This document shows, in pieces, positions 1 to 10,678 of a stretch of DNA of 64,000 nucleotides; within the stretch, counting starts at the first letter, position 1; the number at the start of each line of letters is the position of its first letter. The notes under the pieces are model-generated. The model made no database searches, was not told where the DNA came from, and saw nothing but the letters and a program-made list of their open reading frames with translations. Origin of the DNA: Margaritispora aquatica (Eukaryota > Ascomycota > Leotiomycetes > Helotiales > Discinellaceae). The stretch is taken from NCBI GenBank assembly GCA_007644065.1, contig VJWN01000019.1:682001-746000 (forward strand), written 5' to 3'. The position numbers were made by a program, and so were the translations under genes.

Positions 1-1008
1 CGTCGTCGCCTACGCGGCTAGTTTGCAAAAGGGATTAATTTATACTAAAACAGAGCTCCTCCACTATAGCTCTACTATTAAGCTCTTATTACTATGGATA
101 TTTCTAAAACGGTCCTACTAGAGCTTGAGAGTATTATCCTTATATTAGATTATTTATTAGCCTTCGTGGGTGTTGTGGCGTGTAGGATTTATGTAAGATC
201 GCCACGCCGATCAATACTTTTAAGCAGAAAGCTAGCTCCTTATAGCTAGTGTAGGATTATGTCGCTTTTTTATTACTGTAATATTTCTGGCAGAAATACA
301 ACGTGGATTAGCTTATATAATCACGGTTTTTGGCTAACACAATATAGCTGACTTTAAAATTTCGAAGGCAACTACTGAGACGATAATTCAAGTCGCACAT
401 CATGTTTTGAACGTATATAGCATTAAATGTTAGAAAGTCATTGCACGAAAATTCGGGCACGTGACGACATCTTGACTAACCCTCAACTTTTACTACCATT
501 TTCGGCTTACCAGAAGCACAGTTCGGCTCCATTAGTACAGTATCGTTAATGTTTACTACAATAATTCTTTCAAACTATCTACTTAGAGTACGGTGACATA
601 GGGTCGGAGACCTACTGTACTGCTGTGGCAGCTAGTGCGTCCTCTACTACAGGAACATCCCTGATAATAATGAGTAGCCACAGTCGGCCCGCTACTATAA
701 GCGACGAACCGAATCACTAGAACAATTATCATATAACTCTTCAAATAAAGAATAATCTAGAACGTAATCGAAAGATCCTATATTATTGACGATAGTATAA
801 AAGTGTAGGATTCCTTATACCTCTCTTCCGACTTAGTTAACAAATATATTACAAGAGTAAAAAGTGAAGACTAGAATATTTTTACTAATACTCAAGATTT
901 TTTTTAATGCAAGTAGACTATATTAAGAATGGCAGCTTGATAACAAACATAGAAAGAAATAGAATGTGTTTTAAGTAGGTATTATCATTTAGCTACTCTA
1001 GTAACGGC
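1..1008. other. AT-rich decayed DNA, no gene recognised
   Basis: This stretch is AT-rich and full of stop codons in all frames. I see no intact reading frame, no recognisable domain and no RNA gene. It has the same TA-rich texture as the dead repeat gene that follows, so it is probably RIP-mutated repeat DNA or the decayed 3' flank of that gene. The family is not identifiable by eye. Confidence 0.5.
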
Positions 1009-2935
1009 CTATCTTAAGCCTAGCTTATTAAGTAGCCTGTAGCGTTTTGATTTATACGGACGCCTTCTTGCATTTAAGTCTGATACATCTTCCTCGACTA
1101 CGTTCACCGGTTCTTTCACCTCTACTAAGTCGTCGTTCTCCATTGCAGTATCCAACGCACGTAGTTTGTCCCGTAGCTCCCGTGATCTTGGATGTTCAGG
1201 TCCAACAGCTTTTTCGTACCCATTAAGAGCCTTTGAATACAACATCCTGGCTTTCGTAGAGTCGGCTTGACGCTGGAAGAGAGAAGCCAGTCCCCATATT
1301 GTATTGAGCGCCGGGATATACCTCTGAAAATTCGCACCGAACGCCTTCTCGTAGCCAAGTAGCGCCCGCTGGTACATCTTCTCGGCCTCGTCGAGCTTGC
1401 CTTGGTTAGTATAGAGATACCCTAGGTTATTAACCGTACAAAGGGTCGACGTATAGTCTATACTAAGCGCCTTTTCGTAGCTAAATAGCGCCCGCTAGTA
1501 TATCTTCTCGGCCTTGTCGAGCTTGTCTTGGTCAGTGTAGAGACTCTCTAGGTTATTAACTGTATTAAAGGTCAACGTATAGTCTATACTAAGCGCCTTC
1601 TCGTAGCTAAGTAGCGTCTACTAGTATATCTTCTCGGCCTTGTCGAGCTTGTTTTGGTCGGCGTAGAGACTCCCTAGGTTATTGACCGTATTAAGGGTCG
1701 ACGTATAGTCTATACTAAGTACCTTTTTCTTTCTAAATAACGTCCGTTAGTATATTTTCTCGGCCTCGTCGAGCTTGCCTTGGTCGGTATAGAGATTCCC
1801 TAGGTTATTGACCGTATTAAGGGTCGACGTATAGTCTATACTAAGCGCCTTCTCCTTCCTAAGTAGCGCCTACTAGTATATCTTCTTAGCCTCGTCGAGC
1901 TTGCCTTGGTTTATGTAGAGGTCTCCTAGGTTATTGACCGTACTAAGGGTCGACGTGTGGTCTATACCGAGCGCCTTCTCGTAGCTAAGTAGCGCCCGCT
2001 GGTACATCTTCTCGGCCTCGTCGAGCTTGTCTTGGACTTTATAGAGGCTCTCTAGGTTGTTGACCGTACTAAGGGTCGACGTGTAGTCTATACTGAGCGC
2101 CTTTTCGTAGCTAAGTAACGCCCGCTGGTATATTTTCTCGGCCTCGTCGAGCTTGCCTTGGTCTCTATAGAGGCCCTCTAGGTTATTGACCGTACTAAGG
2201 GTCGATATATAGTCTATACTAAGCGCCTTCTCTTTCCTAAGTAACGCCTACTAGTATATCTTCTCGGCCTTGTCGAGCTTGTTTTGGACTTTATAGAGAT
2301 TCCCTAGGTTATTGACCGTACTAAGGGTCGACGTGTAGTCTATACCGAGCGCCTTCTCGTAGCTAAGTAGCGCCCGCTAGTACATCTTCTCGGCCTCGTC
2401 GAGCTTGTCTTGGACTTTATAGAGACTCCCTAGGTTGTTGACCGTACTAAGGGTCGACGTGTAGTCTATACTAAGCGCCTTTTCGTAGCTAAGTAACGCC
2501 TACTAGTATATTTTCTCGGCCTCGTCGAGCTTGCCTTGGTCTCTATAGAGGCCCTCTAGGTTATTGACTGTACTAAGGGTCGATATATAGTCTATACTAA
2601 GCGCCTTCTCTTTCTTAAGTAGCGCCTACTAGTATATCTTCTCGGCCTTGTCGAGCTTGTTTTGGACTTTATAGAGATTCCCTAGGTTATTGACCGTACT
2701 AAGGGTCGACGTATAGTCTATACTGAGCGCCTTCTCCTTTCTAAATAACGTTTACTAGAATATCTTCTTAGTCTTGTCGAGCTTACCTTGGTCGGCGTAG
2801 AGGCTCTCTAGGTTATTGACCGTATCAAGGGTCGACGTATAGTCTATACTAAGCGCCTTCTTCTTCCTAAATAGCGCCCGCTGGTATATCTTCTCAGCCT
2901 CGTCGAGCTTGCCTTGGTCGGCGTAGAGGTAACTA
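1009..2935 (-). pseudogene. dead tandem-TPR (kinesin light chain-like) gene, C-terminal part
   Basis: On the minus strand about 13 tandem units of exactly 126 bp (42 codons) run from about 2935 down to 1255; the unit boundary recurs at 1381, 1507, 1633 and so on. Each codes for a TPR of the NLGxLYxxQGKLDEAEKxYQRAL kind typical of the kinesin-light-chain TPRs at the end of fungal STAND/NLR proteins. Many units carry TAG where the conserved YQRAL motif needs CAG, so the gene cannot be translated. The C-to-T changes in CpA context fit RIP. Only the last unit and tail (1009-1377, about 120 codons) still read open. TPRs mediate protein contacts; in fungal NLRs they are thought to be the sensor end. 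No function can be claimed for this copy. Confidence 0.8.
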
Positions 2936-5620
2936 AGTAGATAAATAGTAGTGTATATGCTAGCCGTCTGTCTACCTTACTTCTGCTCTTCCCCTTTTCC
3001 TTCCTTTCTAGAACGAAGCTTAATCTTATTACTTTCTACCTAAGGAAAACAGACTTATATATAAGGTAGGAGCCGACATTGTAAAGTCGTGTAATCCTAT
3101 GACAAGCTCGAAGGTATAGCCTACCTTACAACTATTACTGTAATTTGAGCTAGCTCTACTCTTAAACTCGTCTCTTGGAAGTGGTAGGCCTATTGATGTA
3201 CTACCGGGTAAGTAGTATAGCTCCTAGACTCACTAACCATCTTAACAAGCGAGTAATTCCGAAGTAACCGTATTGCTTTTATAAACTATAACTTATCGTT
3301 TGTAATACTACCGATCTATTCTAATAGGCTTAATGTAACTGTCTTAGACGCCTCATATACTGTTGTAAATAATCTATACTATAGATCTTTACGGTTAAGG
3401 AACGCCTAGAGAAGTAAGAGATTGGTTACTACTTTATTTGTCTCGCGAATCGTCTTATACGAGATGGTCCACGTCGTCTAGACACTACAGTCCGGGTAGT
3501 CTTGTAGTGGCGTACCTTCCTAGTCACCTGACTTCATTAACTCTTTCTACTTCTACTCGTAGAAGTCTATATACTTTTAAGGCTCGATTCTAGTCTCCTA
3601 TAGAAATGCTGCTACCTACGCAATAGTAAGTAGGAGACTGTCTAATATACCTAGTAGGTAGTCGTCTTCGGCTAGGTCTATAAAGGAGCGTTAGTTATAT
3701 AAACATAGATTTCTACTTTAAAGAATTATCTTTACTTACTATACTTTCCCTTGTACCGGCTCTATAAGATAGATCGTGCTTAATCGAGACTAACCTTTCC
3801 AAGCTATTACGAGTCCCCGAGTTACGCTAGCTTGGCTAGTCGAGTCGTAATCAAGATCGAGCTATAGTTAACTCTATAGAAGTACTACTATATATTATAT
3901 ACATTGATATTAAACGTTTACCTATCGTAATCTTAGTCGACGTTATCGAAAACAAGTAGCTATTTATTATTCTCCTCTCGAGCTAGCTAGTCCATAACCT
4001 CCCGGACGACAGCGTTAATGTCGCCGGTACTCCTAGCAGTATATGTCCTCCCCGACTAGGATATCTAGCCGTCTAGTATCTAGCTCGTATAATTTACGAT
4101 ACTCTATATAACACTATCTTTACTCCTCCTATCTAGCTAGAACACGGTACTAAACCTTCGGTAGTACTATAACACGAACTTAACCGCTAGCTACGTCTTG
4201 CTTATCCTACCTAGACCGTAGAGTACTAATCGCTTCTACCGATTACTTTACCGTTCCGGCAATAGTACTCGTTTAAGCTCGGCTATCTTAGTAGGTCGTA
4301 CGATGAACTTGTTTACTCTAAGGACACGCTAAAGGTAAAAGACAATTCGATATTTTCCAAAATCTAAATTCGGTTATTTAGTATAAGCTACATCGCTAAT
4401 AAGTAGCTAGCAAACTAGTCAATACCGCTTTACGAAACTTAAAACTAACATTCTTTACCTACTATATTATCGGCGTAGGCTTGTATCTACTTAAACACGC
4501 CCTATAATCCAACATATCGTCCAGTAGCCGCCGCAATCTCCTTCTGCTTCTATAACTCCTCTAGCCCGACCTCCTTTAGCCCTCGATCTACATTAAACCG
4601 ATAGTATCGTTTACTATTATTAAGGTAAGTTTTATCTCGACGAAACCTCTCGGCCGTCTACTCCGTCTCTATCGCGATAGCTACAAACGTCTTCCTAATA
4701 TAAAAGACATTATCCTAAAATAGTTTTAAAGAAAGGATACTAGTACCGATCGAGACTAGATATTTAATCTTCCCTTCTAGCGGTTATAGCCCTTATAGTA
4801 GTTAAGCTTAGTTCTATACCTCCTATACTAGATTGTTCGTTCCCGTCGTACCATCTACGAACCCTTCTCTATACCGACTAACCGCGATTAGATCAAAGAA
4901 TAAGGATACCGTTAACGTAGCGCGACACGCTTCCTAGATCTTAATACTATTAAGAAGATCACTTCTGCCCTACAGCGACGGGTAGCTGGTAAGGCAGACC
5001 GTTTCGCTTGTCTCTTTACTAGTCGCACATACAAATCTAGAAGTATTAGACGTATAACACATAGCATGCGTAGTCTGTACTACTCACACTTTACACGCAC
5101 CGTCCGATACATCCTTTAGCAATGTGTTCTCTGGTAAGCCTTGTGCTACCACGACCTCCCTCACCGTATACGCTAGCTCGTCCGAGTCGAACCTACCTTA
5201 TATAGTACCCTTCACTATTATACGGTAACTCTTCTTCTAAAAGATCCGATCTAAGAGCGATAGGTACGCGTCGATGTAGTCGTCGATACTTATCTTTAGC
5301 CGGCCGAGCATAATCGTGATAAGTCTAGTTATAGTAGGTCAGTAAGTATATTTATAAACAAAGTAGTTGTACTACCTTACCTACTAGTACTAGTTCCCTT
5401 AATTATATCGAAGTAATCGTATAGTTTTGGTAGGTTTTCTAGGTCGATAGTCTCTATAAGCTACTACAGGATCATTAGCATAGATAGACCACGTACCCCA
5501 CTGCTATCGAGCGTAAGTAGGCGAAGGTCGTTGCCCGGCATCGTTTAAGTAAAAGGTATGATTCTTTGATTAGTTAGGAATCGCTACGTCGTAGTAGGCA
5601 ATAGACAGTCGAGTTACGAA
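2936..5620 (-). pseudogene. decayed upstream part of the TPR gene, domain not recognised
   Basis: The minus strand directly upstream of the TPR array keeps a faint coding texture (short open patches broken by TAG and TAA) and is continuous with the array, so it may be the N-terminal half of the same gene. In fungal TPR-NLRs this part would hold an effector domain and a NACHT or NB-ARC domain. I looked for a P-loop and other NTPase motifs and could not identify one with confidence. Assignment as part of the same gene is inference from position and matching decay. Confidence 0.35.
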
Positions 5621-6492
5621 GCTAAGGTTTGAATAAGGCTGGCGCTTGTCAATTCAGCTGTAGAACAATCGTGGCTTACAAGGCATTCGCGCATTCGCGC
5701 ATCCGCAGACGCGGCAACCTAGCCAGTCACAGATACATGACTTTAGAAGAACATAGTTGTGTCGTTATGTTATGGTATATAGCTATGGTTCCGCTCCGAC
5801 TAGATTATTTCTTTGCTCCGCCATGAGTAACGTACGCATCTCAATCAAAGGATAGACAGGACCACGCCACAGTACAGTGCGCTTCACATTGGTAAGAGAT
5901 TACTATAGAATCTAACTATAGTAAGTCTCTAGTCTTGAAGTGGCGTGTCTATAGTAACTTGATGAGCGTAGAATATGGTTAAAGATAGTAGAGATGCTTG
6001 TTTTGAAAGTACAACGTTGATAACAGTCTTAAAGAGGTCGGATTAAGTTAAGCTGACTTACTGACCTAAGTTACCTTACTTGTAGAAACGATTTCGCACT
6101 TTGAGTAAAGATGTGCATGGCTTTTGAACCACTGCCTATACCGGAGCCACTCGACACCACCAACACCATCGATGCCTCTGCCTACTTCTCCACTGCCTTC
6201 GAACTATCAAACAACAACACCGATACAGGGTAATGTAGACTCTACAAAGGATAGCCTAAGTAGTGATAGTAAACGAGTTACAAAAAGAGAATCAACTTAA
6301 CTAGTAACATCAAATTTGATTAGGATTATAATTCTAAACCCTAATAAATGGTAATCTATCTCTTTTATTACGCCAATAATGTAACAGTCAGCTGACTATA
6401 ATACAATTGTTAGTCAAGAGCGAGCCTGCCTTAAGAAACCTACTTCGAATTCTATCCTTTTTTTAGCGATCTAATTCTCTACGACCTATACT
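5621..6492. other. AT-rich DNA with a short less-mutated patch
   Basis: No recognised gene. A short tandem of CGCATT-like units lies at about 5685-5705. At 6117-6233 on the plus strand a less AT-rich patch has an ATG and 38 open codons rich in Pro, Thr, Ser and Asn. It stands out from its TA-rich surroundings but matches nothing I know and may be a gene fragment. Confidence 0.3.
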
Positions 6493-8400
6493 TTAATACA
6501 TATATACCACCGGTACTCTCCATAGCTCTAGCACTTCAATTGTGCGTACCACTTCTTGCTCTGGCTCTAGCCTATCCTCCTCTTGTACGATACTTTTACG
6601 ACCTCGGCGATACTTCTTCTTGCTTGTTATAGCCTCGTTCGTAGCATGTGCCACTTCTAGCTCCGCTGCTTCTGTCTCTAACTTATCTAGCGTAGCACTC
6701 TTACGCTTTCGACCACGTTTTCCCTTACCTTTTGTAGCCTCTTTCGCAGTATCTTTCGTAGTACGCGTTACTCGTACCTCCTCGAGGTCCTTATAGCTCA
6801 TTACCTTTCCCTACCCCTTCGCTAGTACTATAGGCTTAGTTAATTTACAAACTTTGGCTTCGTTATTCATTTTACTTAAAAATTGATTTTAATCTTTGAG
6901 AAGGGTATATTAGGTAAACGATCGTACGTCGGCATTGGTAAGCTTCTCTACATAACTTTGTAGGCGCGGTATACTTCTCTCGTTAAGTGTATAGGTATCT
7001 TGTTGAATAAAAGGCCCTAAATTAGTAGGTATAGGTACCTAGGTTAAGGTATTTAGTTATCTATAGGGTATCTTGGGCGCTAGAAGTGTAGGTTATATCT
7101 TGTACTTAATGTAGCCTAGCTTAGGGGTGCTGACAAAGCACCCCAATCCCCTTGAGAAGCTCGATAGAGCTCCTGAAGAATAGACAGACAACTCGATCAG
7201 AACGAAGGAGCACCATAACTTCGTTCCTAAGCTCAATCGAGCTCAATTAACCTTAATCTCTATTTCGCACGTCATATCTTGTTTAATTAGATTATATAAC
7301 GACATAAAACCCTCTACTAATACTAGTGTTACAGGCGTTAGTAGGAATTCGTCTTGTTAACCACTACCTACCTCTACCTTATCGGCTCTTAGGACAGTCA
7401 ACTGAGTAGGTGGCTTTAGTGTCTTTCTAAGTACTCTGTCTAGGTTAAACGGAAATAAGCCGCAAGTAGCTCATCCCGCAAGAATATTTCTTTTTATAAG
7501 TGCTTTCTCCTATGTAGGACTATATAGAGAAGTAAAATATTCCTTACCGACTATATTCGCGCCTCCTCGAAATAGTCTATCAGCCTCGTTACGATAAAAG
7601 CCCTTTAAGGGTATAAAGACACTAACGTCACAAGGCTAAAGCTTGTATAAAGTATAAGAAAGAAGGCGACAAAGAATAATCTTGTTCTTAAAACAAAACT
7701 CTTAGACTTCGAGCGTTTTATACGTACTAAAACTATTACAAATTAGTACTCGTAGTTTATCCTTAGCCTACCCTTTAGTCTAGGGATTAAATACACGCTT
7801 AAGCCACTCGAAGGTAATTTTAGAGTCGGTATACCCAGATTCGGAGCATACGTAATACCATTTAGGGGTAGGGAATGTAGTCTAATTGCTTCGATAAGTA
7901 GTAGCTAGCCAAATAATTATTAGTAATAAAGACCTACCGTTAGCACTTATACACTCAATAGTAGTAACTATCGTTCGCTTTACACCTACGCCTCGATAAT
8001 CTCGCAGATCGTCGCTACTTAGAAGGACTTTAACGGAGCCAAGTATATATAGCATAACTCCTGTCTCGTCTATATTATAGACATTCTCTAGTAGAATAGA
8101 CGAGTCTTTTAACACCTATTCGATTACCTTAAACTAGTGTATTATCTTGTCATATATGTTACTCTTATGCCGCTTCTAGTCTAGTACCCTAACCCTTTGT
8201 GATTTAAGTCCTAGGTAACGCTTCTAAAAGGCCTAAGCCTAGTTCTTACTTAGAGGCTTAATTAATGTATTTGTTATAGAACGTTAACGTACAATACTAT
8301 AGGCGAACGAAGGTAGGAACTTGATTCGTATAGGATATCCGAAGTTAGACATTAGTTTCAAAAATGTTTCGAGGGCTTTCTCTTCTAGTACAGTAAGATA
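6493..8400 (-). pseudogene. dead pogo/Fot-like DDE_1 transposase
   Basis: The minus strand carries broken pieces of a Tc1/mariner-superfamily (pogo/Fot) transposase. At about 8070 the motif NIDETGVML surrounds the first catalytic Asp of the DDE endonuclease domain, followed by conserved core text down to about 7280. The C-terminal tail at 6493-6801 is still open: a lysine-rich stretch (GKGKRGRKRKSATLD) and the family's characteristic ending WRxPVxxMY. Numerous TAG and TAA stops interrupt the frame in between, so no active enzyme is made. The decay pattern matches RIP. A patch of about 150 bp around 7100-7260 with several small hairpins interrupts the coding text and looks like a later insertion. 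Terminal inverted repeats were not identified. Confidence 0.8.
7124..7226. repeat. hairpin-rich patch inside the dead transposase
   Basis: Two perfect hairpins can be read. GGGGTGCT (7124-7131) pairs with AGCACCCC (7137-7144) over a 5-nt loop. GAACGAAG (7200-7207) pairs with CTTCGTTC (7219-7226) over an 11-nt loop. The patch is less TA-rich than its surroundings and breaks the transposase reading, which suggests a small non-autonomous insertion. That origin is inference. Confidence 0.45.
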
Positions 8401-9412
8401 CTATTAGCCTTCTACTTTCTTCTTTCTCGAAGGTCGCCTATACTTACGATAATAGAGGGTAGATAGAGGAACTCCCTTACGTTTAGATCTAGTATTATAC
8501 GTTTAACGCTCTCCCGGCGTAGGGGCCGCCTCTGCAAGGTCTTTACTAGCGTGGTTATTCATAAGGCATACATTACCTTATAATATATACAGGCACGGAT
8601 CTAAAGATAGGATAGAATTAGGACGGTTAGATAAAGACACGTATCATAGCTAATCTAGAAGGTTCTAGAAGGACGTCCTATACGTCACACTTTACGTATA
8701 CTTATTAAATTCTATTTTAAGTACATATAACGTTACCGTAAAAACATAGTATAATATATAAGCTACCTCTTCGCTTATTAGGATACGTAGCGTCCTCCAA
8801 GTCCTACCTTATCCAGATAAATTCGGTATAGGTATACCTTGTTCTCTTTAGCTTCAAAGTTTATTATCTTTATGTCTTCTTAATAGGAGCTTTATACTAT
8901 TGTACCGAAATCTCAAGACAGCCCGATATTTAAGTTAGAGTAGGAAGGAACAGATTAAGTAAATCTTAAGGTAGGCGACAAAACGATCGACACAATCACT
9001 ATAGCTATAATATTTTCCTATTGAGCACTGTATACATACAGAGAAATAGGTAAGGAACAATAATAAACTAACTATAATGTGATATATTTGCGTGGTTAAT
9101 TTTCCAAACCCCAAATCTATAATACCTTTTCGGCACGCAGGGTTTTTCGGCACGCAGGGATGGACGTTATGTAGAAAACCCCTCAAATGGTCTGTACTGA
9201 CATAAAATTATTTTAATCAACGAAGACCACCGTGAACGGCTCAAACCATCCAAGAATTTTCATACTTGAACCAACAAGTCCGCCTGTTGAAACTATTGTA
9301 GGACTTCACTTTGAATCTCGTCATACAACGCCGCACCGCAAAACTGACGTGCAATACAAACCAAATTGAATTGTCCCCTGAGAAGACGGGTATCTGTTGC
9401 TCATAAGTATAT
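8401..9412. other. end of the AT-rich island and transition to gene-dense DNA
   Basis: TA-rich and stop-rich up to about 9.1 kb, probably including the decayed 5' part of the transposon, then a rapid change to ordinary composition before the gene ending at 9413. No gene was recognised. A 17-bp direct repeat lies at the transition. Confidence 0.5.
9127..9159. repeat. two direct copies of a GC-rich 12-mer at the island edge
   Basis: CGGCACGCAGGG occurs at 9131-9142 and again at 9148-9159, each preceded by a run of T, giving a 17-bp period. It sits at the boundary between the AT-rich island and normal DNA and could be a remnant of a transposon end. Confidence 0.5.
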
Positions 9413-10570
9413 CTACACTTGATCCATCCCAGGCATACCGTCCATGCCTCCAACCTTCTTCCAGAAAACGTCGAAATCAATGCCTTGGCTCTCAAACATG
9501 GCTTGAGCTTTTGCCATGGTCTTTTGCTGTTGCTCAGGACCGAAGCCTCCTGGCTGAGACGACTCGTATTGAACTAATTCGATCCACTTGAAGAAAAGAT
9601 TCTCCTTTCCAAGTGCGGTGAGCTCGTCCTTGAAAGCAACAATCTTTCTTCTTCCCTCCTCTTCCTTCACACTTCCTCCAGCACCGGCCATCTCAATAAC
9701 CATCCACCCATGCTCTACTTTGTCATGAACAAGGATTGTAGTTTTGAAATCCTCTAGTTTCATAACGTTCCGGTCAACCATAATCGTCGACTTGACCATG
9801 AGCCTCCATTCTAAGTCCCACTCATTATTAAGCATCAAATAGCCGGTCTTCTCATTCATCCACATTGGCTCAACAGCTCGCTTCACGATTTCGAAGAAGT
9901 GGTCTTGTCCAGTTCCCTCCTCCATGATATCTCCTATAGTAAGATCCCACTTCCTGCTTCTTCGTACAATGATTTCCTTTTCACGAAATCCAACACCAAA
10001 TCTCCACTGAATAGGATTTCCAATTTTGGTTCCGGCAAAGAACTCCCTTGGCCATGGCCAAATGAACACGTATATTAAGAGATCCAAAACAAATGTCCAC
10101 ACACGTCGTAAAAGTTCTTTCATGATGTCGTTAAATGGCGTCCGCGCCGTATCTATCGTTGTCTCATTATACTTTCCCATTAGGGAGAAGCATATCTTCA
10201 TGTAATATGGCCCAATGTACTTTATTCTCCACAGCATTAACCCGATAATGACGACATTCATAAGAACAGGAACCAGAAATATCTTGCGCTTGAAGTCTCG
10301 AGGCTTCGAGTCGGTATGAATAATGTAAACATGAGATTTGTCGAGTTTGGCAAGCAGAGGCTCGAGATTCTTGGGAGCTCTAATGAAAGGCACCGGCAGA
10401 TCTGGAGCTGAGTCTGACGAGGAATGCGTCTTCACAGATGTCGGTTTAAAGGCTCGTGCCTTGGATTTGCCTCGAGGAGGCATAATTGAAGTCCTTCGCA
10501 AACCGTGTGCTTTGCGTGCGGTCGTGCTTTTGGGGCTGGACCTCTTCCGTATATTGATAGGAAGATGCAT
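9413..10570 (-). CDS. conserved fungal membrane protein, function unknown
   Basis: Single open frame of 385 residues with codon usage like its neighbours. The first 75 residues are basic and Ser/Pro-rich. Two hydrophobic spans follow at about residues 97-118 and 157-176, with a short loop between, then a soluble C-terminal domain of about 200 residues rich in Trp and charged residues, ending in a Gly/Met-rich tail (GGMDGMPGMDQ). I know of no named domain for it; the overall plan resembles uncharacterised membrane proteins conserved in filamentous ascomycetes. A second in-frame Met at residue 30 (MPPRGK) is an alternative start. The gene is divergent from the mitochondrial IF2 gene with only 108 bp between start codons, so the two probably share one promoter region. 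Confidence 0.75.
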   Translation of the reverse strand: MHLPINIRKRSSPKSTTARKAHGLRRTSIMPPRGKSKARAFKPTSVKTHSSSDSAPDLPVPFIRAPKNLEPLLAKLDKSHVYIIHTDSKPRDFKRKIFLVPVLMNVVIIGLMLWRIKYIGPYYMKICFSLMGKYNETTIDTARTPFNDIMKELLRRVWTFVLDLLIYVFIWPWPREFFAGTKIGNPIQWRFGVGFREKEIIVRRSRKWDLTIGDIMEEGTGQDHFFEIVKRAVEPMWMNEKTGYLMLNNEWDLEWRLMVKSTIMVDRNVMKLEDFKTTILVHDKVEHGWMVIEMAGAGGSVKEEEGRRKIVAFKDELTALGKENLFFKWIELVQYESSQPGGFGPEQQQKTMAKAQAMFESQGIDFDVFWKKVGGMDGMPGMDQV

Positions 10571-10678
10571 CCTAAGTGTCTATGGCCGGCCGTATATTTT
10601 TGCCATCTACACTTTCTATCTTCGACATTTGGTGGACGAATCTGGGTAGGATAATGTTTGTACCATCACCTATTAATA
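10571..10678. promoter_or_regulatory. short divergent promoter between the membrane protein and IF2
   Basis: Only 108 bp separate the two divergent start codons. Transcription of both genes must start within this space or inside the opposing leader. No clear TATA box is visible. Shared regulation is an inference from spacing. Confidence 0.5.

Noticed and set aside
5629..5826. 65-codon frame in the AT-rich island
   Set aside because: It lies in decayed DNA and has no recognisable motif.
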